Of a DNA stretch of 64,000 nucleotides, positions 34,480 to 46,125 are shown in pieces (position 1 is the stretch's first letter; every line of letters begins with the position of its first letter). The notes below the pieces were generated by a model that saw nothing but the letters and a program-made list of their open reading frames with translations, had not been told where the DNA came from and searched no databases. Origin of the DNA: Centrapalus pauciflorus (Eukaryota > Streptophyta > Magnoliopsida > Asterales > Asteraceae); assembly GCA_020465985.1 (NCBI GenBank), contig JAANYP010004839.1:338651-402650 (forward strand), written 5' to 3'. The translations under genes were made by a program, and so were the position numbers.

Positions 34480-37272
34480 GACTTGGGTTTTTTGATTTTG
34501 AGCCTGTTGTGGTGCAGAGTGATTTATGTTCACTCTCGGCCTTTGTGTAGGCATTTGCTGTGGAGCTCTTTAATAGTTTTGATTATAAGGCATTTCCGTT
34601 TGATATCCCTGAGCTTTACCTGGTGTTTGATGTCTTACAAGAGTGTGTGACCTAACCGGAGTGTAAGCTCTGCTAGGTGTAGTACTCCTATAATTTTGTT
34701 ACGGTCCTGACCTGGATTGATTAATGACTCTATTTGGTGAATTAGTCCTAATCACTTCTTTGGGTCGACCTGACACAGGTGTTTGTTTCACAGCAGATTT
34801 TGGTGTGGCTTGCACAGTTTTCTCGGTGTTATGAGAACTACTTGTGCTTGCAACCCTTGTAGAAGGTTTATGTTGTTCCGGCTTTCCAGTTTTAGGTGTA
34901 GAGTCTACTTTCCTATATGGAAAACTAGATGCAACATGTCCCCTTTCATGACATCTAAAGCAAGACATTTTGTCAATCGACTTTTTATGTGTGCCCTTTG
35001 ACTTAAGTGTGTCACTAGTGTCTGGTTCTTTCGTCTCAAGTATAGTGACTGGTTCCTCCTATTGATCATTGAAGTCAATTTTGGCTTGTCCTACAGGCTT
35101 ATCACTAGAGGATGGCACAAATTTGACCTTCTTAATCTTGACATTATTACTAGTCACCTTAGTTTCGTTATCCTTAACTGGTTCAGACATAGGTTTCGGT
35201 TCTACCTATTAGTCAACTGGTTTTTCAGTTTTCTCCTGAGGCTGAGGTACATAGTTATCATTGAAAGGTGGAGGACTCTCATGATACCCTAGACCTACAG
35301 GTTTCTTAGACCGACGTTGTGCATCTAAGATCTTCCATAGGTTGAGTGATGAGTTCCTAAACTTTTCCAGTTTACTGTTTACCTCGGCTACCTTAACCTT
35401 AGATTCTGCTAGCTCTACTTCTTTGGTCTTAAGCTCTTTGGTCAATGCCTCAACAAGTTCATACATCAGTTCTAATCTAACGCACTGCTCACTCAGCTTG
35501 TCTTTTAGAACTATGACATCTTGTGCATCTGCCTTAAACTTATTTCTAAGGTCTTCCTTGATATCTAAGAGGCTTATGTTGTCTGATTTTAAGGATTCAT
35601 TCTGAGCAGTTATAGTTTGATGTGATTCTAGAACTAAGTTTAATTTATCATTAGATGTAGCACACAAAGCACATAAATCCCGGAAAATATAGAAATTCAG
35701 AATTACCTTGTCGTGATCAGATTCCACATTGGCCATCTGTGCGGCGAACTCCAAAATTGTCTGATCTTCTGACTTTTCTACCAACATAGGCCTGATATCA
35801 TTCTGATTGCTGTCCCCTGTCATTTCTTCTACTCCGACACTTCCAGTCTCGGTTACTTCAGCCATAAAGGCTCTAGCGTTCGACTCTGGATGTGTACTCC
35901 AGTCATAAGTTCCATCGAGCTGTCTGTCAGATGTGACATTGTTTAACAGACCAGCTATATTCGCCTGATTGCTTGAACTACCTGGCAGATCTCTCCCTTG
36001 AGATTGATTCTGATACTGGTTCTGGTAGTTCTCTACTTTCGGTCTTTGACACTCTCTAGCGAAGTGTCCTAACCCTTGGCAGTTGTAATACTTAACTTTG
36101 GATTTATCAAACCCAATCTTATTGTTACTGACGTTGAGATTTCTGCCCGTCATTTTGATGAATCTCTTCCCTCGCTGAGTCACCATGGCCAGTTGCCATT
36201 GCAGATCCATTTCCTGTAGATCATCAGGATCTACCTGATCATAATCCTCATCCCAAAGCGCAGGATCGTTGATTTTTCCTTGAACGTAATTGCCATAGGC
36301 GGCCACAAATGAAGCCAACAGATTCAGATGGTCTTCAGCTGATTTTGCGCTCATCGGCATCTTTGAATACCCTTGAGATGTAGATGTAGCCTGAGTCTAC
36401 TTTTATTTTGGTCTAGAAAACCCTAAGAAAGCCCGGCTCACTGAGTGTTCTGATTCAACAGGCGTCAATGTTTCACCCGAAAAGAATGCTGTAGCCGTCT
36501 TCCCGTCAGTTGCCCCTGAAGATTTGGACTTCCCAAAGTACATGTCCGGATCCTGTACTTGTTCATAATCCCTTTCCTTCTTCAGCAATTCAAAGTGATA
36601 GGCCCTCAGCGTTCCTATGACATTTTCTAGAGTTAGAGTATAGAAGTTGTCTTCATCATGCTTTATCAGCGCCACATACATCTCCCATTTGGCTGGTAAA
36701 GCATCCAGAATTTTCACAGTTTTCTCTGTCTCACTTTACTCCACATCGTGGTTGTCTAACTCAGTCAGCAGGTGATAGAATCTAGTAATGGTCTCATCCA
36801 GCTTTTCGTTTTTCAAAACCTTGAAAATCGCGAACTGATGCTTGAGCCTTTCCATTCTATTTTTCCTGTCCCTCGGATTACCTTCACACCTTTTCTCCAA
36901 AGCATCCCACAGCTCTTGTGTTGTTTTTTGATTGCGGAAAGTGTGCAAGATCTCCTGAGGTAAAGCCATTCTAATGATAGCGAATGCTCGGTTCTCGGCC
37001 TCATAGAGTTTCTTATCATCGTCCTTCATCTTTGAATATGACAAGACTCTTTGTCGTCCTTCAACCTCAGCCGTAGGTGGACTGTATCCCTCATCTATAC
37101 AAATCCACATCCTCAAATCATTATATCTAGCGAAATCAGCGAACCTATCCTTCCACCAATAATAATCCTCCAATTTCATCAACTTTGGAGGAGAATTTGC
37201 TTTTCCGACCTCGTGCTCCATCTCAATAAACCTTTGTAGACTTGTCATTGTTTCAAAAATTTTTGAATTCAA
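34480..37272 (-). pseudogene. Cop2 gag
   Basis: One frame from 37272 to about 34480, interrupted only by stops (near 36733, 36400, 35207, 35060 and 34700). The N-terminal gag_pre-type segment includes LEDYYWWKDRFADFARYND and TTQELWDALEKRCEGN; the middle includes LDALPAKWEMYVALI. A zinc knuckle near 36060-36090 reads YNCQGLGHFAREC with the first cysteine changed to tyrosine. A long heptad-like segment (35340-35650) is a likely coiled coil. A second CCHC-like box, CFRCHERGHVASSF (about 34930-34970), has lost its last cysteine. A basic T/P-rich linker leads to the protease. The unusually long gag suits the Sirevirus lineage. Confidence 0.9.
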
Positions 37273-37825
37273 ACTTAATTAACTTAATTCGAAATTAATT
37301 TAAATTAACACTTTCGAATTTGAGTAAGTTCGAATTTAATTAATTTTAAACTTGATTGGAATTAAAATCGAAATTAAGTTTGAAGTCCAACTAAATCCGA
37401 AATATATGACAAATTCGAAGGTTTTAATAAATTCGAAATCCTTAAATTCGAATATAGGGTAAACTCGAAATCTGAGCAAATTCGAATTGGCCAAACTCGA
37501 ATTAAACCCTAAGGAACTTCGAAAGGAGCGAATTTGCCTGACAAACTCGAAATTTGAGTAAACCCTAATACTCCCTTGATAAACTCGAGCGCCGCAAGTT
37601 CGAAAAACGGCTAATAATTCGATTTTATTATGGTTTCAGATTAAACCAATATTTTTAAGGCTAAAAATATTGATTTTGATCAAAAACTTGAACTAATGCA
37701 AATTATTTTCCGATATCTTACTTGATAAACTCTAAAATCCTCCAAAAATGTGATTTTAACCGTCCAAAACGTCAAGAAACCACAGATGTTTCTAGTGAAC
37801 ACCAAGAACACAACGAACACCCAAT
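37273..37825 (-). other. Cop2 5' leader with TTCGAA array
   Basis: From 37280 to 37620 there are about 20 TTCGAA, CTCGAA or TTCGAG sites at irregular spacing. The remainder to the PBS is AT-rich without ORFs. Homologous to the Cop1 leader. Confidence 0.8.
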
Positions 37826-37838
37826 GGCACTGATACCA
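37826..37838 (-). promoter_or_regulatory. Primer-binding site of Cop2
   Basis: ggcactgatacca on the plus strand, TGGTATCAGTGCC on the minus strand, two bases from the LTR. Confidence 0.85.
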
Positions 37839-37840
37839 CT

Positions 37841-38433
37841 TGTAAGGTCTGAACTATACAGATCTATCTTGACGCGACACCTTCCAACGAGTGCGGAATC
37901 CTCGTTTGTGGCTTGACGGATATATCACGCATACCGAAATACGGAGACTACCACTGTGATTGACGAACAACTTAGAACGCCCCGACACAATGATTCTCTC
38001 CTCACGAAACTCTCTGATTGCAATCAAGTTCGAGATCGCCTTCTGCTAATCGTCTGACAAATTCTGCAAAAGTCTAATAATTAATCGAATTAACCCTTAA
38101 TTATACTGACACATTCGACTTTGTCTAGGACAAATTCGAATCTGGCCCAAGGCCTTATTCGAACTTGTCCTTCTAGACAAATTCGAATCTAGCTCAAATT
38201 CGAACCTCATCATTCAAACTTATGTTTTATCTTATGTTTGAATTTATCTTTGAACTTTATGTTTGAACTTCTTGTAATACATTACACCATGTTCAAACAT
38301 ACAAACAATCAATATCCAACATACATAATCCACCATATATCAAACACTTGTTAATATCTAATATAAAGTAAATAGACTTACACAAAATGCTATCTAAACT
38401 TAGACTACTATCGTCACACAGGATGTAATAACA
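37841..38433 (-). repeat. Cop2 5' LTR
   Basis: Partner of 25341-25945; starts TGTAAGGTC and ends gtaataaca (plus strand). It holds the same inverted repeat with TTCGAA in its arms (about 38125-38178) and a TATAATTAAG box on the minus strand near 38100. A 12-bp block present in the other LTR near 25735 is missing here. Confidence 0.92.
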
Positions 38434-38438
38434 CAACG

Positions 38439-40231
38439 GAGTGGGTTGTGTGTTAATGCAAAGAGACAAGGTTATCGCTTATGCATCGCGGCAACTTAAT
38501 GTCCATGAGGTGAACTACACGACTCACGACCTGGAGCTTGGAGCTGTGGTATTTGCTCTCAAGATATGGAGGCACTACCTTTTACGGTACAAAGTGCACG
38601 GTGTTTACACTACCTTCAACATGAGGCAACGTAGCTGGGTTGAGCTGCTTAGCGATTACGACAGCGAGATCCGATATCATCCGGGTAAGGCAAATCTTGT
38701 AGCTGATGCCTAGAGCCGTAAGGAACGAGTTAAATCTCTAAGGGTCCGAGCTTTGGTCATAACTATACACTCAAACTTGAACTCTCAAATCCGCGAGGCG
38801 CAAGAGGAAGCAGTCAAGGAGGGAAATCTGCTAGATGAAGCCTTGCCAGGAATGTATAAACAGTTTGAAATCAAGACCGATGGATGTCGGTACTTCATGA
38901 GCAGAATTTGGCTACCAAAATTTTGAGGGTTAAGAAAGCTGGTCATGGATGAAAGGAATAAAACAAGATATGCTATTCACCCAGGGTCAGATAAGATGTA
39001 TCAAGACTTGAAGGAAATGTACTCGTGGCCAAACATGAAGGCTGACATTGCTACGTATGTCAGCAAGTGCTTAACGGGTTTGAAAGTTAAAGCTGAGCAC
39101 CAGAAGCAACCAGGATTATTGGTTCAACCAGAGATACCCCAGTAGGAGTGGCAGAGAATAACCATGGACTTCTTAAGAAAGTTGCCAAAGACTTTTGGAG
39201 GTTATGAAACCATTTGGGTGATTGTGGACCAACTCACAAGGACTGCACACTTCTTACCAATCAAGGAGACTTATAAGATGGATAGGTTAACACGAATCTA
39301 TCTTAAAGAAGTCGTCTAAAGGAATGAAGTTCGTGTAACAATTATATCACATAGGGACAGCAGGTTCACATAAAGATTTTGGCAATCGTTACAAGAGGGG
39401 TTGGGTACACGCCTGGACAAGAGCACAACCTACCACTCGCAGACGGATGGTAAGAGCGAAAGAACGATTCAGACATTGGAGGACACGCTAAGGGCATGTG
39501 TTATCGACTTTGGCAAAGGTTTTGACAGGCACCTGCCATTAGTTGAGTTTTCCTATAACAACAGCTATCACTCGAGTATTAAGACTGCTCCATTCGAGGC
39601 ACTTTATGACGAAAGTGTCGGTCACCGCTTTGTTAGGCTGAAGTAGGAGATAGCCAGATCACTGGACCTGAGATCATCCAAGAGACAACATAAAAGATAG
39701 TCCAGATTCGGAACTGATTAAAGATTGCACGAGATCGACAAAAAAGCTATGCAGATGTTCGACGGAAGGATCTGGAATTTCAGGAAGGAGATCAAGTAAT
39801 GCTGAAAGTCTCACCTTGGAAAGGCGTAATCCGTTTTGGGAAACGAGGAAAACTCAATCCTCGTTATATCGGACCATTCAAGATTAGCAAAAGAATTTGG
39901 CCCTGTCGCCTACCGACTCGATCTGCCCCCAGAGCTTAGTAATGTTTATAATACCTTCCACGTATCCGATCTTAACAAATGCCTGGCTGATGAAACCCTC
40001 ATCATACTCATGGACGAGCTGGAGCTAGACGATAAGTTGAACTTCGTTGAAAAACCTGTGGAATTAATGGACCGAGAAGTCAAGAAACTAATGTACAGCC
40101 GAATCCCGATAATAAAAGTCAGATGGAATTCTAAACGAGGTCCTGAGTTTACATGGGAATGTAAAGATCAGTTCTGGGAAAAATACCCTCATCTGTTCTC
40201 GAATACTCAAGCAGTGGAGAGCACGAGCTAA
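38439..40231 (+). pseudogene. Gyp3 pol part 2: RNase H and integrase
   Basis: Continues the frame cut at 25340: GCVLMQRDKVIAYASRQLNVHE, THDLELGAVVFALKIWRHYL, a short internal deletion, then LLSDYDSEIRYHPGKANLVADA and a TAG at 38711. Integrase: zinc-finger region PGSDKMYQDLKEMYSWPNMK with YVSKCLTGLKVKAEHQKQPG; core ITMDFLRKLPKTFGGYETIWVIVD; TYHSQTDGKSERTIQTLED; EFSYNNSYHSSIKTAPFEALY. The tail reads AYRLDLPPELSNVYNTFHVSDLNKCLADE and KVRWNSKRGPEFTWECKDQF, ending at 40231. Stops near 38924, 39142, 39317, 39372 and 39643 and a frameshifted stretch at 39650-39840 disable it. Confidence 0.92.
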
Positions 40232-40250
40232 TTTCGGGACGAAATTCCCT

Positions 40251-40264
40251 TAAAAAGGGGAGAA
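40251..40264 (+). promoter_or_regulatory. Polypurine tract of Gyp3
   Basis: taaaaaggggagaa immediately before the 3' LTR, a typical plant gypsy plus-strand primer. Confidence 0.88.
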
Positions 40265-40807
40265 TGTAAGACATTAAACCAGGTTAGCAACTATGACCTA
40301 ATCAGTATTTAATAGCCAATTATAACCTAATTAGTGGTCATTAGCAATTAATCAAAGTGATTAACAATGTTCATGATGGAATTCAACTCAATTAGAATCA
40401 AATTCATCGGTACGATGAATCGGGAAATCAATTAATCCGATCGATTTACAATATGATGGATTAATGCAACTAATTACATAGTTAAATTATGATTAGTGAC
40501 GCTAATCATATACTAATACACTTACTTAACGTTAATAATGCAAGACTAAAACAATTCGTTAAAACAATGCATTCAAAAGTATCTATGACTTTACAAAAAA
40601 AAGGGAAATACAAGAATACATTTTGAAATACTTTTATACAAAAAAACAAAAATATATGGAAATACACCCCTATAGGGCCGACCATAGGAAGGACTAAAAG
40701 AACTTGAAATATATTTTTTTTCTCAACATATCACAATTAAATCCTCCTCTTTCAACTCACCAAAAATTTCACATTCAACCTTTAAATCCATCATCATTTG
40801 ACCACCG

Positions 40808-41159
40808 TTTTTCCTCTATAAATAGAGACCCAATTCCAAATGTTTTCTTCACACCTTCAAAGCACAAATACTCTCCGTTCTCATTAAGAAAAATCGGCCA
40901 AGTTTTTCCTCTATAAATAGAGACCCAAATTCCTCATATTTTCTTCACACCTTCAAAGCACAAATACTCTCCTTTCTCATTAAGAAAAATCGGCCAAGTT
41001 TTTCCTCTACAAATAGAGACCCAATTCCTCATATTTTCTTCACACATTCAAAGCACAAATACTCTCCTTTCTCATTAAGAAAAACCGGCCAAGTTTTTCC
41101 TCTATAAATAGAGACCCAATTCCTCATATTTTCTTCACACCTTCAAAGCACAAATACTT
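40808..41159 (+). repeat. Tandem core-promoter units, 4 copies
   Basis: Units start at 40808, 40903, 40999 and 41094 (95-96 bp period; the last is partial). Each opens tttttcctctataaatagag. Unit 3 has ctacaaatag instead of ctataaatag. The 5' LTR has a single copy (about 19797-19890). Confidence 0.92.
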
Positions 41160-41582
41160 TTTATACAAGTAGTCTTCGAATAAACAACAAGAATTACAAG
41201 TTATTTCCAGTTTATGAAATACAGAATTTCGGCAGAAATGTTGCACCAACTTTGAAAAATCATAACTAATTCATAACATAACAAAATGAGTTGATTCTTC
41301 TCTCAAAAGTTAGATCTATGTCTTAACTAAAAGCTTGAAGTTTTCATGATTTATTATGGAGTTTAGAACCCCCAGATATTATTTGGGAACCCGAAAGTTT
41401 GACAGCTCAAAAATGGCCAAGATAGGGTTTTTAACGAGCTATTTTCCCAACCTAAACACCTCAAAAAATGGCCGTTCTTGACTTTAAAAATTCTTTGTAT
41501 ATAGTAGACTGATGACTAAGAAAACCAAAGTAGGCCGAAAAACAGCCTCAAAGTAAGCCGAAAACCTTCGAAAAGCTGGAAA

Positions 41583-41693
<111 letters not shown>

Positions 41694-42629
41694 GACGTTT
41701 TAAGTGGGTTTTATTTATAAACTTGTAATGTTGGGTGATTTAAGACATTAAAACCTTTATATATACATATTATCACATATGGGAGATTATTAAGTCCTTT
41801 ATATCATTTAGGGCTTGGTTAATCACATCCGAATCATTTTACGCTCATACTTTTGCCATCGCATACTCGGTGAGTCTTCATAACCCCTATTTTCACACTG
41901 TTATGTTTTGGGGTTGAAATACATGCTACGTTTTCATATGGACACGGAAACTACTTCATTTCTATTATGTATTACAGATGCGGTTCCATCAGCCCTCAAA
42001 TCGTGAACCATTAGTTACATTTACTTGTAAGCGCGAATATGTTGTCGATAGATCTATCGGGAGTGATGACCCCCATTCGAGTTATTCTTACCGGCTAACG
42101 ACGGAATGCATATATATTTAACATTACGGTATTACGTATGGGAATACTGCATAGGGCAAACTCATAATTAAGTTTTGGTTACATGATGGTTTTTATGTAA
42201 TACATAACATGGAATTTATGATTTTATAAATTCAAACTCAACTGTAGATGTCCATACAAGTCATATTTACGTTTAAACCTATGAGCTCAGCAACAATTTT
42301 TTTGACGTATTTTAGCATGTATTTTCAGGAAATTATGGCAACTGGACCGCACCAGAAGTATTTTCAAGGCTTCTGTACATTTGGAGTCGCATTAATTTTC
42401 AAAATCACGGAGATTTATTAGCATTATTTTGGTTACTTTAATTATGTATTTAAATCTCTGTAACTTGCGAACTACTTACACTTTATGTTGGTTATGTAAA
42501 ACATTTCTATATTTTAAAGTTATATCTATGTATTTTTGAAAACGTACATATAGTCGTCGTTCGTTATGATTATGGTTACGGTTCCGCGACGTCATGCTTC
42601 GTTGCCAACCGGGGTAACGGGGTGTGACA

Positions 42630-42935
42630 TAAGTTTATGCAAGGCCCAAACCCATGAACATATAAGTTCAAGCCCAAGCACATAAGAACTTAGGCCAGCT
42701 AAGTTCGCATGAACTTGTGTGAGTTATGTTCATGGCCTTATGCCTTAAGAACTTATTCTCACAAGTTCATTGCATTAAGAACTTATCAACACAATCATGA
42801 ACTTAACATGCAAATGTAGACATCATACACAATCATGAACAAACACACATGACTTGTATTAATCAAGCCTTATCTGTTAAATATGACTATGTATTACATA
42901 TCTAGACTGCTATCGTCACACAGGGTGTACCAACA
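42630..42935 (-). repeat. Cop1 LTR, right half
   Basis: Begins with the target duplication taagt and ends tctagactgctatcgtcacacaggg...ccaaca, matching the end of both Cop2 LTRs. It contains many AACTTA/GTTCATG words and no ORF. With 18972-19245 it forms one LTR of about 575 bp. Confidence 0.85.
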
Positions 42936-42947
42936 GACTCCCCCTTG
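42936..42947 (-). promoter_or_regulatory. Polypurine tract next to the Cop1 LTR
   Basis: gactcccccttg on the plus strand, CAAGGGGGAGTC on the minus strand, at the same place as the Cop2 polypurine tract. Confidence 0.75.
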
Positions 42948-42995
42948 ATGATAGCTTCTAGTTAGATATTCATTAATCTACAGAACTAGGCTTAT

Positions 42996-43337
42996 CTAAA
43001 CTTCTACTAGCATGTAGTCCGTGTTCAACACAAACCTTGACAACTTTCTGATATTTCCTGCCTTCAGATCTCTAATCTCATCAAAAGAGATTCCCTGATC
43101 ATGAAGTTTGTTCAATTCATCCTTAGATAGATTGACAAGGTGCAAGGGATCGTAGACTCTCAAAATCACATTTTCTTCTTTGTTTTCCATTACTGCCTCT
43201 CCAGTCTCGCTGCCCACATACCACCACAAAAGGTCACTTAGTACATCTTGTGGCATTGGTTTCAACATAATCCTCTTCAGACGTATGACTGGCTTGTAGT
43301 GTATCTTCATCCAAGGTCTACCTGTTAATGGATCTAT
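42996..43337 (-). pseudogene. ORF3 C-terminal fragment (Cop1 family)
   Basis: Minus strand, about 110 codons ending at a stop at 42996. It shares with Cop2 ORF3: KPMPQDVLSDLLWWYVGSET, GEAVMEN, VILRVYDPLHLVNLSKDELNKLHD; the last ~30 residues are different and longer. The upstream part is lost at 43337, where Gyp4 ORF0 begins. Because it lies beyond the polypurine tract of an LTR whose other side is followed by a PBS and gag, it belongs to the preceding unit of a tandem pair. Function unknown. Confidence 0.8.
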
Positions 43338-43592
43338 TCACTGAGGGACAGGAACCGGGATAGACTCCCATTGTGGCATTATTACCCTTTTCCTTGGTGT
43401 GAACAACATGAGTGGGCGGTTGGGGTGTGGGCTATATGGTTTATGGGATGGGACTTCGGGGTGCTAGGGTATGTATGATGGGGCCACCGGAGATGGTGGG
43501 TCTTCTTCGGTGAATACCTCCGTGTTCAGTCAGCTTGTGGGGGTGTACTTCTCTTCTGAGTAGGACAGGATAATGATTGTGTGGCTTGACAT
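43338..43592 (-). pseudogene. Gyp4 ORF0, N-terminal part
   Basis: The ATG at 43592 opens MSSHTIIILSYSEEKYTPTS, aligning with Gyp3 ORF0 (MSNNTINILSDYKDEYTP). It lacks most of the acidic stretch but keeps the HPEVPS, MLFTPRKRV and IPVPVPQ elements in frame. Stops at about 43530 (TGA) and 43464 (TAG). The frame agreement with Gyp3 over separate copies supports a real protein; no known domain seen. Confidence 0.7.
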
Positions 43593-43715
43593 GTTTTCTA
43601 GTCATCAAGGTCCATGTATAGTGCTTAGTTATTTACAATATATTTTTCTAAATTTGTAAGACTTAAGTGTAGTTATAGTCTAGGGTATTAATGCAACCTA
43701 GTTCACTATAACCAT

Positions 43716-43728
43716 GGCTCTGATACCA
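43716..43728 (-). promoter_or_regulatory. Primer-binding site of Gyp4
   Basis: ggctctgatacca, i.e. TGGTATCAGAGCC on the minus strand, three bases from the LTR. Confidence 0.9.
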
Positions 43729-43731
43729 ATC

Positions 43732-46125
43732 TGTCACACCCCGTTACCCCGGTTGGCAACTAGGAGTGACGTCGTGGAAGCGTAGTCATAATCAGTGAAC
43801 AACCACTATATGAACGTTTTCAAAAATACATCGATTTAAATTCGAATGTAAATATTGTTTTACATACTCAAAATAAAGATGTAAAATAGTACGCAAGATA
43901 CAGAGACTTCAATACGTAATTAATGAAATATTAGTAATGTCAAAAAATCTCCGAGGTTTTGAAAATATGCGACTTCAATAGTATTGAAGCCTTTGAGTTC
44001 TTCCGATGCAGTGCACGTGCCTTAATTACCTGAAATTACACGCTAAAATACGTCAACAAAAATATTGGTGAGTTCATAGGTTTACACGAAAATATGACTT
44101 GTATGGACATCAACAGTTGAGTTTGAATTTATAAAAGCATAAATTTCATGTTATGTATTACATAAAACCATCATGCTACTGAAACTTAATTATGAGTTTG
44201 CCATGTGCAGTATTCCCTGCTGTAATACCGTAATGTAAAATATATATGCACCCCTTAGCAGTTTGAGCGACTAACCTAGGTGGGGGACATTAATCCCGAT
44301 ATATCTATCCATAATATATTCGCGCTTATATAAAAATGTAACTAACGGTCCATGATCAAACGGCTGATGGGACAACATGTGTAATACAAAAAAGAAATGA
44401 AGCAGTTTCTGTGTCCATATGAAAATGAAGCATGTATTTCTACCCCAAAATGTAACTTTAAAAATAGGGGCTATGAATATTCACCGTAAGTGTGATCACA
44501 AATGTGAGTGTAAAATGAAGATTTGCGTTATTGATGGGTGATGAAACCGGACGTATTTAACCGAGTCCTAAATGACATGAGGGACTTAATAACTCTTATA
44601 AATTATAATATGCATGTATCTTAGTTTTTATGTTTTTAATTCATCCAACTTAACGAGTTCATAAATAAAACCCACTTAAAAATGTGAAATTTATATATAT
44701 TTTTCCAGCTTTTTACGAGGTTTTCGGCCTACTTGGTGGCAGTTTTTGACCAAGATGCAAAACGATGTGGGCTTTGATATTCATAATCCTAAAACTACTA
44801 TGTACAAAAAAAAATTTAAAGTTAAGAACGACCGTTGTTCGAGTTGTTAAGGTTAAAGAAAAAGCTCGTTAAAACCCCTATGTTGGCCTTTTTTGAGCTG
44901 TTAAAGTTCCGGGTTCCCAAATAATATTTAGGGGTTCAAAACTCCATATTAAAATATGAAAACCTCCAGATATTTGGTTAAGACATGAATCTGACTTTTG
45001 AAGTAAGAATCAACTCATTTCGTTAAGTTTTGAATTAGTTATGATTTTTTCAAAGTCGATGTAAAATTTGCCGAAAATCCGGATTTCATAACCTTGAAAC
45101 AACTTGTGATCTTTGTTGTTTATTCAAAAACCAAATGTATAAAAGGATATTAAACACATTTATATATCTTGTTTTCATATTATTTATAATTACATTATGT
45201 GTTCATATATTTATAAACACATTTGAAGAAAATAAACTTAAAAACAAAACTAGTTTTTTATAAACTTGAGTTTTAATGAACTTTGTTGTTGTTGGTGATT
45301 ATATATGTTATGCAAGACTTATACAAACATAAATATAAGATGTAATGAGTCATTATTTACTTAGTTTGACGTATTAGAAGTATGAAATCAAGTAGAAGTT
45401 GAAATCTTGAAAGATTGTACCAAAAACTCTTGAATAACTTGAAGCACACTACAAATATTGAAGTGTTGTGTGTGTGGCTGATTTTTAGGACAGAAAAGAG
45501 AAGATTTCTTTTGCAAGTTGTGAGTGAAATGAAGATGAAATGATCTCTATTTATAGAGAGGAAAAAGATTATGAAATGATGGTGAAATTGGAGGTTGAGT
45601 GTGAGATCTTTGATGATTGGAAGAGGTTGATGATAAAGATGTGATTGTGATTGTGTATGGTGCTTTAAATAAAAAAAAAGTAAAACTCTATGTAGTACAA
45701 GCTAGTGGCTGGATTTTAGAGGATTTGATAATGTATTATCATTTTTATTTGTATAAAAGTATTTAGAATGTATTCTTGTATTTCCCCCTTTTTTTTTGTA
45801 AATTCATAAATACTTATAAATGCATTAGTTTAATGAATTGTTTTCGTCTTGCATAATTATTGTTAAGTAAGTTTGTTAATACATGATTAGTGTCACTAAT
45901 CTTAATTTAATTATGTACTTAGTTGAATTAATACATCATATCGTAAATCGATCGGATTAATTTTGTCGTTTCATCGCACCGATGAAGTTGTTTCTAATTG
46001 AGATGAATTTCCTTATGAAATTTGTTAGTCACATTGATTAATTGTTAATGACTACTGATTAGGTTATAACTTTCTAATAAGTACTGATTAAGTGTTGTTA
46101 ACCTAATTTTGTGCCGGATGTTACA
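43732..46125 (-). repeat. Gyp4 5' LTR
   Basis: Plus-strand text starts TGTCACACCCCG and ends gccggatgttaca. 2,394 bp and homologous along its length to the Gyp3 LTRs. It has one core promoter (tctatttatagag near 45545, TATAAATAGA on the minus strand) and no long TA tract. Confidence 0.9.

Larger units (their letters stand above)
25341..38433 (-). mobile_element. Cop2: 13.1 kb Sirevirus-like Ty1/copia element
   Basis: Complete: 5' LTR 37841-38433, PBS, leader, gag, pol (protease-integrase-RT-RNase H, the copia order), a 2 kb spacer, ORF3, polypurine tract, 3' LTR 25341-25945. LTRs of 593 and 605 bp start TGT and end ACA and differ at roughly 5% of positions by eye. Size, tRNA-Met PBS and a large ORF after pol fit the Sirevirus (SIRE/Maximus) lineage (inference). 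Inserted in Gyp3 RNase H. Confidence 0.93.
43338..46125 (-). mobile_element. Gyp4: truncated member of the Gyp3 family
   Basis: Consists of a complete 5' LTR (43732-46125), PBS and the first 255 bases of ORF0, then stops at the Cop1 fragment. It is inserted into the Athila RT. The flank next to its outer LTR end is agtta (46126-46130); no partner duplication can be seen because the other end is missing. Confidence 0.88.

Noticed and set aside
37273..37620. TTCGAA arrays as RNA polymerase III B boxes or heat-shock elements
   Set aside because: GGTTCGAATCC-like matches are partial and no A box is seen. Heat-shock elements need GAA and TTC separated by two bases, which the adjacent TTCGAA does not give.
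40808..41159. Regularly spaced repeats that could suggest a CRISPR-like array
   Set aside because: The units are contiguous 95 bp tandem copies of a promoter segment without unique spacers, inside an LTR of a plant element.
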